This document shows, in pieces, positions 33,112-42,102 of a stretch of 64,000 nt of DNA. A model generated the notes under the pieces. The model searched no databases and was not told the origin of the DNA. It worked only from the letters and a program-made list of their open reading frames with translations. A program made the translations under genes and the position numbers. How positions within the stretch are numbered: the first letter of the stretch is position 1; the number at the start of each line of letters is the position of its first letter. The DNA is taken from the NCBI GenBank assembly GCA_015233155.1, contig JADFYG010000009.1, forward strand, positions 1-64,000, in the 5' to 3' direction. Origin of the DNA: Candidatus Rifleibacteriota bacterium (GTDB lineage: Bacteria; Muiribacteriota; Ozemobacteria; Ozemobacterales; Ozemobacteraceae).

Positions 33112-35493
33112 GTGAATCGCAAGGGGTTCGCATACATCGTGGCCGTTCTGATTCTGGGCTTGCTGGCCTTCATGGGATTGTTCCTGATGCAGAGCAGCGG
33201 CGCGGAATACTCGCAGGCGGCTATCTCGTGTTACGCCACGATGGCACAGCAACTCGCCGAAGCGGCTGCCGATGAAGCCTTCATACTACTCGAAGATCAG
33301 TTCCGTGACGGCACCAATGCCGGCAAAAAGGGGCCGCTTCTCAGACAAGCTTCCACCTCAGATTATCCCCCGGCAGGAAGCACCGGCCTGAATCCGAAAC
33401 TGCTCGATATTCTTCCGGATTTTCGAAGCTACGTGACGCAAACCAACTGGCTTATTTCAAACCACATTTCCAGAGCAGGTTTTGAGATTGAATCAGTTGT
33501 TCCGCAAATCACCGACTGCCGTCCGATTGATCACCGGCCATTCACGCTTCCCCAATGCGTATACCAGCCCAAAGATCGTCGCGAGCCATTCGACACGAAA
33601 CTCTCCCGCGGCTACTATCTCAGCCTTACTTTCAATGTGACGATTGCCCTCCGGGTAGGCCCGCAAAAGCATAAGTTTCTTCTGTCAACGACGCGCGATA
33701 TGAAAGTCGTGAATGTCGGCCCAGTTGGCCGAAATTATACCTTGTTCAGTTGTCTCGGTGTCGAATTCAGTTCCGGTAACGCCGCCCAAAGCGACCAGGA
33801 GATCCGAAACGACATGTCCCTCGGAAAAGGACGACTGGTACTCTGGAATCACCCTTTCCAGTCGCGCGTATATATTCACGGCCCGGCGATCATCGGCGTA
33901 GAGAATCCGGACATGAATACTCAGGCCGACCTGGATGGCCAGTATCTCGGCGCCTTTCTCACAAGCAGTACCGACGGTAAGCCGGGCCCTTCCAACCAGG
34001 CATTTCAGTATTCCGATACTTATGCGGGTCTTTCCTATCTTCCCTACCCCGCCCGCGCCTTCTGGGAACCACCCGACCTCACCTGGTGGAACAACCAGGA
34101 CAACCACAAGCACGACATGGCTGAAATGACCCAGGCGGAAAAAGACAAGTATCGCGCAGACACATATATAAAGGGCAAGCTTCCGCGGCTTTCGAATCTC
34201 GCCTGGAGCGAAATGCAAGACTGGCTGCAACTGGGCGAAGATTACGTCCGGGGAACAGTCCGACGTCAGGCCTTTTTACCGGCGGGTCCATTCTGCCGCT
34301 TTCCGTGGCGGTTCGTGGACGACCGGCCAGCAAGTTCTTTCGCTCCTAATCAGAAACCCAGCGAATGGCCGACGACGACATCAGATCTGAAACTGGAACA
34401 CCGTTGGGTGGATGGCGATGATTCGTTCGATAAGGCGACGAAGCTGTATTCATCTCTTCGGGAGTTCAAAGTCTTTAAAATGGGCACTTTGCAGGCGACA
34501 TATAAAGAGGGTGGATATCCAAAGCTCCTGAATCCGGAATTCGCTCTCACCTACGGCAACCCCCAGGATCCGACCGGACTTTTCAGTGCAATCTGGTCTG
34601 GCCTGAAAGCGGCGGCCGGTCTCTGCTGGGGAACGATATCAACCCCGGCCAAGCTTGTTTTTACCGCTGGTGAAGCCATTTTCAGAAAGTTCTTCAAGGC
34701 GACCGATCCGAGCTCTCCGCAAGCGATCAATGATCAGGATATCCGGAATTTCTTCCCGACCAACTTCAAGGATTTCCCCAAAGCAGCAATACTGAAGATG
34801 AAAGACCAGGATGATATTCCGCGTGACAAGGACGGAATATGGGTGCTCGACGGAATTTATTGGCTCGAATCCTTCCAGGTGCGCCAGGATGTCGTATATC
34901 GCGGCAAAGGCATGATTTTCGTTGGAGACTACAACCCTGACAAACCCTTTTTGATTGCGGGCAGTATTTGTGCGAAACGCACAACGGATGGAAAACGCTC
35001 AGATGACAATCTGACATTGATATATTATCCATTCGTCATTCGACAGCTTCCCTCCGGCGGCACTACATCAACACCGGCGCCACTCGATCAGTGCCAGATG
35101 AAAATCGAGGGAAAAGGTCATATAATCGAGGCATCAGTGTTCTCCCTTGCAGGAATCCGAACTGACACCGGTATTTTAACAGCAGAGGATTATGCCACTC
35201 TAAACATGGATCCGATCGATACGACAAGCACATGGGCAAAAAAAGGCATAAATTTCCAGGACTTAAGGCAGAAAATCAATACTATTAACGGGAACTACGT
35301 CAATTATTTCATGAAGAAATCCAAACTCGATGGTGATCTATGGGTGTTTCACGACATCAACAATCCTTTCTACTGCACTCAAGATACGCAGCAGATAAAG
35401 GAAGTGTATAATGAAACCGATGAAATCATGGCCCACACAGTGCATATGAGTCCACGTGTGCAGCACATGTGTTTCTCCGGCGCTTCCCAATAG
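33112..35493 (+). CDS. Large PilX/GspK-like pilus protein
   Basis: 793 residues, GTG start with AAGAGG 5 nt upstream. The N-terminus RKGFAYIVAVLILGLLAFMG is a prepilin-like leader with possible cleavage before Phe. It has no Glu at +5, as in PilX and GspK, which cap the pseudopilus tip. An amphipathic helix rich in Ala follows (QQLAEAAADEAFILLEDQF). The rest is a large, soluble, mostly beta region with IYWLESFQVRQDVVYRGKGM and several cysteines, of no recognised family. It is the first gene of an operon with PilV- and PilW-like genes, which supports a tip-complex role. Confidence 0.75.
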   Translation: MNRKGFAYIVAVLILGLLAFMGLFLMQSSGAEYSQAAISCYATMAQQLAEAAADEAFILLEDQFRDGTNAGKKGPLLRQASTSDYPPAGSTGLNPKLLDILPDFRSYVTQTNWLISNHISRAGFEIESVVPQITDCRPIDHRPFTLPQCVYQPKDRREPFDTKLSRGYYLSLTFNVTIALRVGPQKHKFLLSTTRDMKVVNVGPVGRNYTLFSCLGVEFSSGNAAQSDQEIRNDMSLGKGRLVLWNHPFQSRVYIHGPAIIGVENPDMNTQADLDGQYLGAFLTSSTDGKPGPSNQAFQYSDTYAGLSYLPYPARAFWEPPDLTWWNNQDNHKHDMAEMTQAEKDKYRADTYIKGKLPRLSNLAWSEMQDWLQLGEDYVRGTVRRQAFLPAGPFCRFPWRFVDDRPASSFAPNQKPSEWPTTTSDLKLEHRWVDGDDSFDKATKLYSSLREFKVFKMGTLQATYKEGGYPKLLNPEFALTYGNPQDPTGLFSAIWSGLKAAAGLCWGTISTPAKLVFTAGEAIFRKFFKATDPSSPQAINDQDIRNFFPTNFKDFPKAAILKMKDQDDIPRDKDGIWVLDGIYWLESFQVRQDVVYRGKGMIFVGDYNPDKPFLIAGSICAKRTTDGKRSDDNLTLIYYPFVIRQLPSGGTTSTPAPLDQCQMKIEGKGHIIEASVFSLAGIRTDTGILTAEDYATLNMDPIDTTSTWAKKGINFQDLRQKINTINGNYVNYFMKKSKLDGDLWVFHDINNPFYCTQDTQQIKEVYNETDEIMAHTVHMSPRVQHMCFSGASQ

Positions 35494-35502
35494 GTTGCGC
35501 TC

Positions 35503-35973
35503 ATGATCACAGTCAGTTCATTCAGGCGCAGGAGAACTGGTTTTTCCACCCCGGAGCTCCTTATGACGCTTCTCGTTTTTTCCATGGGCTTGCTTCCTCT
35601 TATCGTACTGTTTCAAACCAGCCACAAGTCGACCGCAAAGGCGAAAAACCTGATGGTTGCCCAGAGTCTTGGCCGGACAATGATAGATGAAGTCCGCTCT
35701 ATGGGTTTCGATGGCGTTCGAGCTAATTTCTCGCGTGTAAATCACGGCTGGAAACAGGTCACCGGATCTCTCGTTCCGGGCGATGCAAGTTCGATAAATT
35801 ATCCCGAATATTATGGCAAGTTTGAGACGATGATGGTCGCTGATGAACTGCGTGATCCGCGAACCGATCGCCCTTACAAATATCTGGTGAAATTGTCGGT
35901 TCGCTGGCAGGAGCCGGGAATTCAGCAGGAAATCGGCTTCGGAACAGTGATGGTGAAATATGGCGCAAGATAA
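35503..35973 (+). CDS. PilV-like type IV minor prepilin
   Basis: 156 residues. RRTGFSTPELLMTLLVFSMG is a type IV prepilin signal: cleavage G|F, Glu at +5, then a hydrophobic helix. The remainder has YKYLVKLSVRWQEPG, typical of the PilV/GspI group. The start lies 9 nt after the previous stop, and the 3' end overlaps the next gene by 14 nt. Processing would need a prepilin peptidase; only TadV is seen in this window. Confidence 0.82.
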   Translation: MITVSSFRRRRTGFSTPELLMTLLVFSMGLLPLIVLFQTSHKSTAKAKNLMVAQSLGRTMIDEVRSMGFDGVRANFSRVNHGWKQVTGSLVPGDASSINYPEYYGKFETMMVADELRDPRTDRPYKYLVKLSVRWQEPGIQQEIGFGTVMVKYGAR

Positions 35974-36751
35974 TAGATTTTCTTCTTTCCGAAGAGCAGG
36001 TTTCACGCTGGTCGAAATGATAGTAACCGCTGCGATTCTCACCATGCTTCTGGGTTATGCCTGGAAGATCTATTTCGGCAGCCGCGAAACCATGCGTAAC
36101 ACGCTTTCTCAAAGTCAGATGCAAAGTGAAGCCCGCTGGTTCTTCGATCAACTTGCGCGAGATGTGTCCGCCGCATACAGATTCATTGAGGTCGACCCCG
36201 ATTTGAAGAAGTTCAGCTTTTACAGTTTTCAGACTTCACGCCGTACGCTTGAGGACATGTTCTACACTGCGTCAGGAAATGCCATCGCCCCTATCGATCA
36301 GATCATTGATGTATTGAAGATAGAATATCGTTTTGAAAACGGAGTCGTTAAACGCCAGCAGACCCCGGGGCTGCTGTATTTTCAGAGATCTCCGATGACC
36401 TTCTCGCTTGCTCCGGAGAAGCAGTGGAAAGGCACATCGAATGAACCAGGAACGAAAGATGTCCTGCACAGTATTGCGGCATTCGATGTCATCGGATACC
36501 AGCAGGATTACAAGCAGAATCCTGCCGCCAATGACGACCCGGTGATAACAAAACGCATGGACGGAAAAAATCCCGTCGAAGCCGCAAAGATCAGCTTTAT
36601 AGTTCTTCGCGTCCATAACAAGATCGACGAGCGCGCCGACCGGCGCGATGAGGAACTCGATCTTGTCTGCAAGTTCTACAGCCGGGTGCGCCTCGCTGAT
36701 GCTGCGTATTCGGGGTATTTCTGCAGCACCGACGAGAACGGACGGTTTTAA
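35960..36751 (+). CDS. PilW/GspJ-like type IV minor prepilin
   Basis: 263 residues. RRAGFTLVEMIVTAAILTML is a textbook type IV prepilin leader (G|FTLVE). The following helix and the block SEARWFFDQLARDVSAAYRF match PilW/GspJ-type minor pilins. The C-terminal part is a beta-rich globular domain ending near a single CKFYSR and CSTDEN pair. It overlaps the PilV-like gene. Confidence 0.85.
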   Translation: MAQDNRFSSFRRAGFTLVEMIVTAAILTMLLGYAWKIYFGSRETMRNTLSQSQMQSEARWFFDQLARDVSAAYRFIEVDPDLKKFSFYSFQTSRRTLEDMFYTASGNAIAPIDQIIDVLKIEYRFENGVVKRQQTPGLLYFQRSPMTFSLAPEKQWKGTSNEPGTKDVLHSIAAFDVIGYQQDYKQNPAANDDPVITKRMDGKNPVEAAKISFIVLRVHNKIDERADRRDEELDLVCKFYSRVRLADAAYSGYFCSTDENGRF

Positions 36752-36760
36752 CGAGATAAT

Positions 36761-37525
36761 ATGGAAACCCGCCGCTGGCCTATGATTCTGTTCACGATCA
36801 TGCTGATTGCATTGATTTACAACTTTCTTGCAACTATTTTCAGCTCTGATGTGAAACGGTTTTCAAATGACCGCATCTATGTCGATTACTCGACCTATAA
36901 GAAGACTCCAACCGAAATTGAGAAGGCAAACAATTCTCCGATCATTTTCCAACAAATTGCAATCGCACGCAAATCGATGGATACAGGACGCATGGAATCA
37001 TCAATGCAGGCCTATAATTCATACTTTCAGACGGCCATATCACATAAACCGCCCCCTCCCATGGAGATGCCGGCGCAGAATTCAAAATATGAAGAGATGA
37101 TGACACTGGCCCGCAAAAACCCCGATGGCTTATCCAGAGCCAGGATTGCCTTCAGCGAAGGACGCCACGCAGAAGCTATGAGCGATTTCAATGCAATTCT
37201 GCTTGCACTTCCGGAAGCGGATTTGAAGCACCGCATGGACGTCAGCGACGCTATATCCGAATGCTTTTTCGCGCAAAAGAATAAAGACGGATACATTCAG
37301 TTCAAAGTTAAATATGTACAACTCGTCCGGCAAATTCGCGACTTGACACACCAGGCGTATCCGAATCGTCCATTAAGCGCATTCGACGGCTGGATGACTT
37401 CACAGGAAGCCACTCAACAGCTACTTAAAGTGCGCACTCTCAGCCAGGATCTCCAGGCACGTGCCGAACCACTTATCCGCCGTGCCGAATATGATCTCGA
37501 AGTCGCCCGCCAGCTGAATCAGTGA
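36761..37525 (+). CDS. Membrane-anchored protein of the pilin operon, unknown function
   Basis: 254 residues. One N-terminal TM helix (~residues 6-28, WPMILFTIMLIALIYNFLAT). A soluble helical part follows with a TPR-like hairpin around ARIAFSEGRHAEAMSDFNAI (~125-145) and another helix pair. The C-terminal third is predicted coiled coil. No family recognised. Nine nt behind the PilW-like gene, so it may be an assembly or anchoring factor for these minor pilins. Confidence 0.6.
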   Translation: METRRWPMILFTIMLIALIYNFLATIFSSDVKRFSNDRIYVDYSTYKKTPTEIEKANNSPIIFQQIAIARKSMDTGRMESSMQAYNSYFQTAISHKPPPPMEMPAQNSKYEEMMTLARKNPDGLSRARIAFSEGRHAEAMSDFNAILLALPEADLKHRMDVSDAISECFFAQKNKDGYIQFKVKYVQLVRQIRDLTHQAYPNRPLSAFDGWMTSQEATQQLLKVRTLSQDLQARAEPLIRRAEYDLEVARQLNQ

Positions 37526-37628
37526 CCGCAGACCACAAAAAACCGGAATTAACCGCAGATATCGGATAAACACAGATATACAGAAACGCAATGAAATTTG
37601 TTTATTTATACAGTCATAATTATCGTAG

Positions 37629-37649
37629 GGGCGGGTTTTAAACCCGCCC
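37629..37649. repeat. GGGCGGGTTTTAAACCCGCCC palindrome, copy 1
   Basis: A near-perfect 21-nt palindrome preceded by GTAG. An identical 21-mer occurs at 53423-53443, also intergenic. Confidence 0.8.
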
Positions 37650-37901
37650 GATAAAGCAAAATTCAATACACCTTTGCATAAGACCGGGCAGACCGTTCGG
37701 GATTACATTTAATCCGCTGATTTCGCAGATGACCGCAGATTGAAATACTGGGACGAATCCCATCTGCGTTAATCTGTGCCATCTGCGATTATATTTTTCT
37801 CATCTGTGTTTATCTGTGTCCATCTGTGGTAAAAATTCTGTGGAAAGCCTGTCTGTTGCCCTTATTTGAGTGGCATTCGGCGCTGCCATTGTACTCAAAA
37901 A

Positions 37902-37937
37902 ACGAATGGACACAGATTTTCATCTGTGTCCATTCGT
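37902..37937 (-). terminator. Perfect 16-bp hairpin downstream of pnp
   Basis: 37902-37917 pairs with 37922-37937 around TTTC (ACGAATGGACACAGAT and complement). It lies 33 nt beyond the pnp stop. The sequence belongs to the surrounding ATCTGTGTCC repeat family, so a terminator role is inferred from position only. Confidence 0.45.
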
Positions 37938-37970
37938 GTGAATCTGTGGATAATTATTGCTACATCAGCC

Positions 37971-40232
37971 TCAGCTTCGTGGAGGACCGCGATGGCCGCC
38001 GCCGCCGAAACCACCGCTCGGGGGACGCCTGGGGCCGCGATCACCGCGATCTCCACGGTCGCCGCCACCGAAACGAGGAGCCTGCTGCTGACTGTCAGAA
38101 TCAGACTCTGCAGCTTTGGGGGCACCCGCCGGCTCAGGCATTAACGCCTTGCGGGACAGATTTACCCGTCCCTGGCCGTCGACTTCGATTACTTTGACCG
38201 TGATTTCATCGCCGATGTTTACGATGTCTTCAACGACGTTCACGCGCGCATGATCGAGCTGGCTGATGTGAACCATGCCTTCGATGCCCGGCAGGATCTC
38301 AACGAACGCGCCGAATTTCATGATCCGCTTCACCTTGCCGGTGTAGGTCTTCCCGACTTCGGCGTCTTCGGTCACGCGACGAATCATGGCAATGGCCTTT
38401 TCGATCGCATCGGCATCCGGAGACACGATGCAGACCTTGCCGTCGTCTCCGGTTTCGATCGTAACCTTCGATTCTTCCTGGATTTTTCGGATCATCTTTC
38501 CACCGGGCCCGATGAGATTTCTGATCTTTTCAGGATCGATTTCGATCGTCGTAATGCGCGGAGCAAACCGGGACAACTCGGTGCGATGCGTCGTCATGGC
38601 CGGAGCCATTTTTGACAGAATGTGCATGCGGCCTTCTTTAGCCTGCGAAAGAGCGACTTTCATGATCTCGAGCGTAACGCCTTCGATCTTGATATCCATC
38701 TGAAGTGCGGTCACGCCCTGAGTGGTTCCGGCAACCTTGAAGTCCATGTCACCGAAGTGGTCTTCATCGCCCAGAATATCGGACAAGACCTTGAAGTTGT
38801 CGCCCTCTTTTATTAGTCCCATAGCAATACCGGCCACTGGCGCCTTTATGGGAACACCAGCATCCATCATTGCCAGGCTGCCGGAACAAACCGATGCCAT
38901 CGATGAACTTCCGTTCGATGAGAGAATCTCGCTCACTACACGAATCGTATACGGAAAGACATCCTTCGGCGGAACAACAGCGGCAAGAGCACGTTCGGCA
39001 AGAGCGCCGTGACCGATTTCCCGTCGACCGGGACCGCGCATGGGTTTTGTTTCTCCGGTGGAGAACGGCGGGAAATTGTAATGAAGAATGAAGTGTTTCT
39101 TGTATTCTTCGTCAATGCCATCTATAACCTGCGAGTCACCAGATGCCCCGAGAGTAACGATACCCAGGGATTGTGTCTGACCGCGAGTGAAGAGGGCCGA
39201 GCCGTGAGTGCGGGGCAGGAAGCCAACCGCCGCAGTGATAGACCTGATGTCGACAAGGCTGCGTCCGTCGATACGCCGACTGTCCTCGAGTATCATTCGA
39301 CGCATTTCCGTCTGGGTGATATTCTCGAAGTGAGCATTTGCCGCCTTGGCTTTCGCCGGGGCATGCTCTGCACCGTATTTTGCAAGAATAGCAGCGGCCA
39401 TCTTCTCTTCAGCGGCATGAAACTTCTGTTTCCTGGCTGATTTCTCGGATGTCGAAAGGGCGTCTTTTATCTGCTCGAATACGGTATCGCGAACAAGTTT
39501 CGCCAGATCGACGTCGGGCGGCGGCAAAACGACCTGGGTCTTGGGCTTCCCAATCTTGAGAGCAAGCTCGGTCTGGGCGGCCGCTATCTTCTTTATATTT
39601 GCATGGGCGAAGGCCAGGGCTTCGAGAAGAGCTTCTTCTGAAACCTCCTGAGAACCACACTCAACCATGGTTATCGCATCAGCCGTTCCGGCTACTATCA
39701 TCTCCATGGTTCCTGTGTCGCATTGGAGCGGAGTAGGATTGAGAACCAGCTTCCCATCGATCTTTCCGACCCGAACCGCACCGATAGGTTTGGTGAAAGG
39801 AATCTCGGAGATCAATAATGCGCAAGAAGCGGCATTCATCGCCATGATGTCTACCTGGTTCTGCAGGTCATACGACAAAACGTAAGCTGTAATCTGCACG
39901 TCATTGAAGTAGCCGTCAGGGAACATCGGACGGAGAGGCCGGTCAATCAAGCGACAGGTCAGGATTTCCTTGCCTGTGGGGCGGCCTTCACGCTTGAAAA
40001 ATCCGCCTGGGATACGACCAGCGGCGTATGTTTTTTCGAAATAATCAACGGTAAGCGGAAAGAAGTCGCAGCCTTCGCGGGGCTGGCGGGAAGCGGTAAC
40101 AGCCGAAAGGACGACGGAATCACCGACCCGCGCTACCACTGCGCCGGCAGCCTGACCGGCCATCAGACCGGTCTCGAAGGTAATGTTGCCGGCATCAAGG
40201 GTGCAAGCGACGATCGCTATGTTATTCTCCAT
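37971..40232 (-). CDS. pnp: Polynucleotide phosphorylase
   Basis: 753 residues from the ATG at 40232, preferred because GGAG lies 6 nt upstream; a second in-frame ATG at 40247 lacks a site. Two RNase PH cores (~1-215 and ~320-540) flank a helical linker. The second core keeps the GRRE-type active-site region (GPGRREIGHGALAERAL) and SNGSSSMASVCSGSLAMMDAG. A KH domain (IRNLIGPGGKMIRKIQEESK, ~560) and S1 domain (VGKTYTGKVKRIMKFGAFVE, ~625) follow. The last ~35 residues are an RGG-rich tail (GGGDRGDRGDRGPRRP). It degrades RNA 3'-5' using phosphate. Directly downstream of rpsO, the classic arrangement. Confidence 0.97.
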   Translation of the reverse strand: MENNIAIVACTLDAGNITFETGLMAGQAAGAVVARVGDSVVLSAVTASRQPREGCDFFPLTVDYFEKTYAAGRIPGGFFKREGRPTGKEILTCRLIDRPLRPMFPDGYFNDVQITAYVLSYDLQNQVDIMAMNAASCALLISEIPFTKPIGAVRVGKIDGKLVLNPTPLQCDTGTMEMIVAGTADAITMVECGSQEVSEEALLEALAFAHANIKKIAAAQTELALKIGKPKTQVVLPPPDVDLAKLVRDTVFEQIKDALSTSEKSARKQKFHAAEEKMAAAILAKYGAEHAPAKAKAANAHFENITQTEMRRMILEDSRRIDGRSLVDIRSITAAVGFLPRTHGSALFTRGQTQSLGIVTLGASGDSQVIDGIDEEYKKHFILHYNFPPFSTGETKPMRGPGRREIGHGALAERALAAVVPPKDVFPYTIRVVSEILSSNGSSSMASVCSGSLAMMDAGVPIKAPVAGIAMGLIKEGDNFKVLSDILGDEDHFGDMDFKVAGTTQGVTALQMDIKIEGVTLEIMKVALSQAKEGRMHILSKMAPAMTTHRTELSRFAPRITTIEIDPEKIRNLIGPGGKMIRKIQEESKVTIETGDDGKVCIVSPDADAIEKAIAMIRRVTEDAEVGKTYTGKVKRIMKFGAFVEILPGIEGMVHISQLDHARVNVVEDIVNIGDEITVKVIEVDGQGRVNLSRKALMPEPAGAPKAAESDSDSQQQAPRFGGGDRGDRGDRGPRRPPSGGFGGGGHRGPPRS

Positions 40233-40250
40233 GGGTTTCTCCGACATTTA

Positions 40251-40520
40251 TCAGCGCCGGATTCCGAGACGCTTGATCAGTGATGAATATCGCTCAAAAT
40301 CCTTGCTTTTCAGATAGGTGAGATGCCGTTTGCGGGCACCGATCATCTTGAGCAGACCGCGACGGGAATGATGATCCTTCGGATTCGTCGCGAAGTGGGT
40401 GGCCAGGTTGTTGATGCGAGTGGTCAGAATGGCCACCTGTACTTCAGGGGAACCGGTGTCTTTTTCGGCGCGGCGAAAATCGGTGATGACCTTGGTTTTT
40501 TCTTCTTTTTCGATAGACAT
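40251..40520 (-). CDS. rpsO: 30S ribosomal protein S15
   Basis: 89 residues from ATG 40520 (AAGGAG ~11 nt upstream); an upstream in-frame start would add 12 residues unlike S15. The whole S15 fold is evident: [40 protein letters not shown] and [19 protein letters not shown]. It binds 16S rRNA in the central domain. It is followed by pnp. Confidence 0.97.
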   Translation of the reverse strand: MSIEKEEKTKVITDFRRAEKDTGSPEVQVAILTTRINNLATHFATNPKDHHSRRGLLKMIGARKRHLTYLKSKDFERYSSLIKRLGIRR

Positions 40521-40660
40521 GACTGGAAAAACTCCTTCGTTTAATTGAGAACCCAAGAATCGACCTCATGGGTACGACCCTAGATCCACATGTGTTACTG
40601 AAGATATCACATTCCAGGCAAATTTTACAGGCTTTTATTTACCGGAATTTCATACTTTTC

Positions 40661-40688
40661 TTGACATTTTCCGTCAGTCGGGTATCAT
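40661..40688 (+). promoter_or_regulatory. Candidate sigma-70 promoter for the methyltransferase gene
   Basis: TTGACA (40661-40666), 16-nt spacer, TATCAT (40683-40688). The start would be ~40695, giving a leader of ~125 nt before the ATG at 40821. No known riboswitch was recognised in that leader; the rest of 40521-40820 holds nothing else that I can identify. Confidence 0.5.
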
Positions 40689-40820
40689 GGGTGGCATGAC
40701 TCGGTGCGCCTCAGGCAGATTGTGGCCGGACGGCGAAAGCGCCAGACATTAAATTAACATTCGGTCGAGACCTTTCACAGGCCTCACAATCATTGTAAGA
40801 CCAAGGAAGAGAGATAAACT

Positions 40821-42098
40821 ATGCCCACCGTGAACCTGGAAAAGATGACTTATGGCATCGATGCGCTCGGACATATTGATGGCAAGGTTGTTTTCGTTCC
40901 ATACGGCGTCCCCCAGGATCAAGCCGAGATCGAGATTACGGAAACGAAGACTGACTATATGCGCGGCGAAATACGCTCCATCACAGCAAGTTCCCCGTTG
41001 CGACAAAAGTCACCCTGTCCGAATTTTCCTGCTTGTGGAGGCTGTCACTGGCTCCATATGAAGAGCGAAACTCAGCGTCGTGAGAAAGAAGGTTATTTAC
41101 ACTATCTGCTCACCCCTCTATCACCCCGGAATGTGTACCCAATTGAACCACTATCCGCTGAGCGTTATCGCAACAAGATGGAATTGAAAATCGCATTAGA
41201 TGCGAATGGCAAAGTAATTCTTGGAAACTACAAATTTCACAGCCACGATGTTGTGGACATCACCGGATGCATAGTCCAATGTCCTGAAAACATGAAAATG
41301 CATGCGGCTTTTTCCAGACTGCTCAACGAAGACGCTCTTCGTGAACATGCGACAAACATCGAATCGATAGGCGTGCGCACTCTTGGTGCACAACAGCATG
41401 CGCTGATAAGCGTCAAGACACCTCCTGGCGAGGAAATTGTCAACCATTACCGCGATTTTTTCCAGGCTCAGGAAAGCCTTTCAAGGCTTGAACTTTCAGC
41501 CGGTGATACTTCATTTTTGACGCTGATGCGCGACAAACCTCCTTTTGAGTTCATACGCCGCTCATGGACAGTTTCTCCGCGCTCCTTCTTTCAAAACAAT
41601 CTCGAAGGGGCGGAAGCCATATATTATACGTTACAATCTCTCTATGACGGCCCCCCGCAAAAGGGCAAGTTCATAGACCTTTACTGCGGAGTAGGCATTC
41701 AGACGATGATGCTCGAACACATGTTCGAAGAGGCCGTCGGAGTCGAGAGCAATATGGATTCGTGTAATGATGCGATTCGCAATCAACGCGGCAAGCGTCA
41801 GCAGCAAATACACTTCTTCGCCCGAAAAGCTGAATCGATCTTCGGAACCCAGATAACGCGGGGAACGCTTTCCGCATTACACATGAACCCGCCGCGCACC
41901 GGCGCGTCTCAGCGCGTAATTCGGGGTCTGGCCGGTGTTAAACCACGCATGATCACATACCTTTCATGTAATCCTATGACTTTCCGGCGAGATGCAATGG
42001 CAATCTCTAACATGGGATACCATTTGAACGAAGTATATGCCTTCGATCTCTTCCCAGGAACCTTCCATCTCGAAATACTCGCCAGTTTCACACGTTAA
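40821..42098 (+). CDS. TrmA/RlmD-family RNA 5-methyluridine methyltransferase
   Basis: 425 residues. An N-terminal TRAM-like part (~1-55) is followed by the Fe-S cysteine cluster CPNFPACGGCHW (~66-77, C-x5-C-x2-C), with the family's fourth Cys further on. The SAM-binding motif FIDLYCGVGIQTMMLE is at ~290. The catalytic cysteine is in ITYLSCNPMTFRRD (~385), preceded by MNPPRTG where most members have DPPR. The family methylates C5 of uridine in tRNA or 23S rRNA; which substrate cannot be told. AGGAAGAGAGAT precedes the start. The sensor gene follows after 4 nt. Confidence 0.9.
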   Translation: MPTVNLEKMTYGIDALGHIDGKVVFVPYGVPQDQAEIEITETKTDYMRGEIRSITASSPLRQKSPCPNFPACGGCHWLHMKSETQRREKEGYLHYLLTPLSPRNVYPIEPLSAERYRNKMELKIALDANGKVILGNYKFHSHDVVDITGCIVQCPENMKMHAAFSRLLNEDALREHATNIESIGVRTLGAQQHALISVKTPPGEEIVNHYRDFFQAQESLSRLELSAGDTSFLTLMRDKPPFEFIRRSWTVSPRSFFQNNLEGAEAIYYTLQSLYDGPPQKGKFIDLYCGVGIQTMMLEHMFEEAVGVESNMDSCNDAIRNQRGKRQQQIHFFARKAESIFGTQITRGTLSALHMNPPRTGASQRVIRGLAGVKPRMITYLSCNPMTFRRDAMAISNMGYHLNEVYAFDLFPGTFHLEILASFTR

Positions 42099-42102
42099 CT
42101 CC

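Larger units (their letters stand above)
37526..37970. other. Repeat-rich intergenic region
   Basis: No gene. Holds degenerate copies of phrases like ATCTGCGGTTAATCTGTG on both strands (37526-37830), the palindrome at 37629-37649 and the hairpin at 37902-37937. Such mixtures are typical extragenic repeat clusters. The hairpin may terminate pnp. Confidence 0.7.

Noticed and set aside
37526..37900. tRNA or small RNA genes in the repeat-rich gap
   Set aside because: No cloverleaf or known RNA motif could be found; the structure is explained by extragenic repeats.
40695..40820. Riboswitch in the leader of the methyltransferase gene
   Set aside because: Only loose GC-rich pairing is possible and no known aptamer sequence could be recognised.
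41870..41900. MNPPRTG instead of DPPR in the methyltransferase as a sign of inactivation
   Set aside because: The catalytic Cys, SAM motif and Fe-S cysteines are intact, and Asn occurs at this place in related methyltransferases, so it is not strong evidence.
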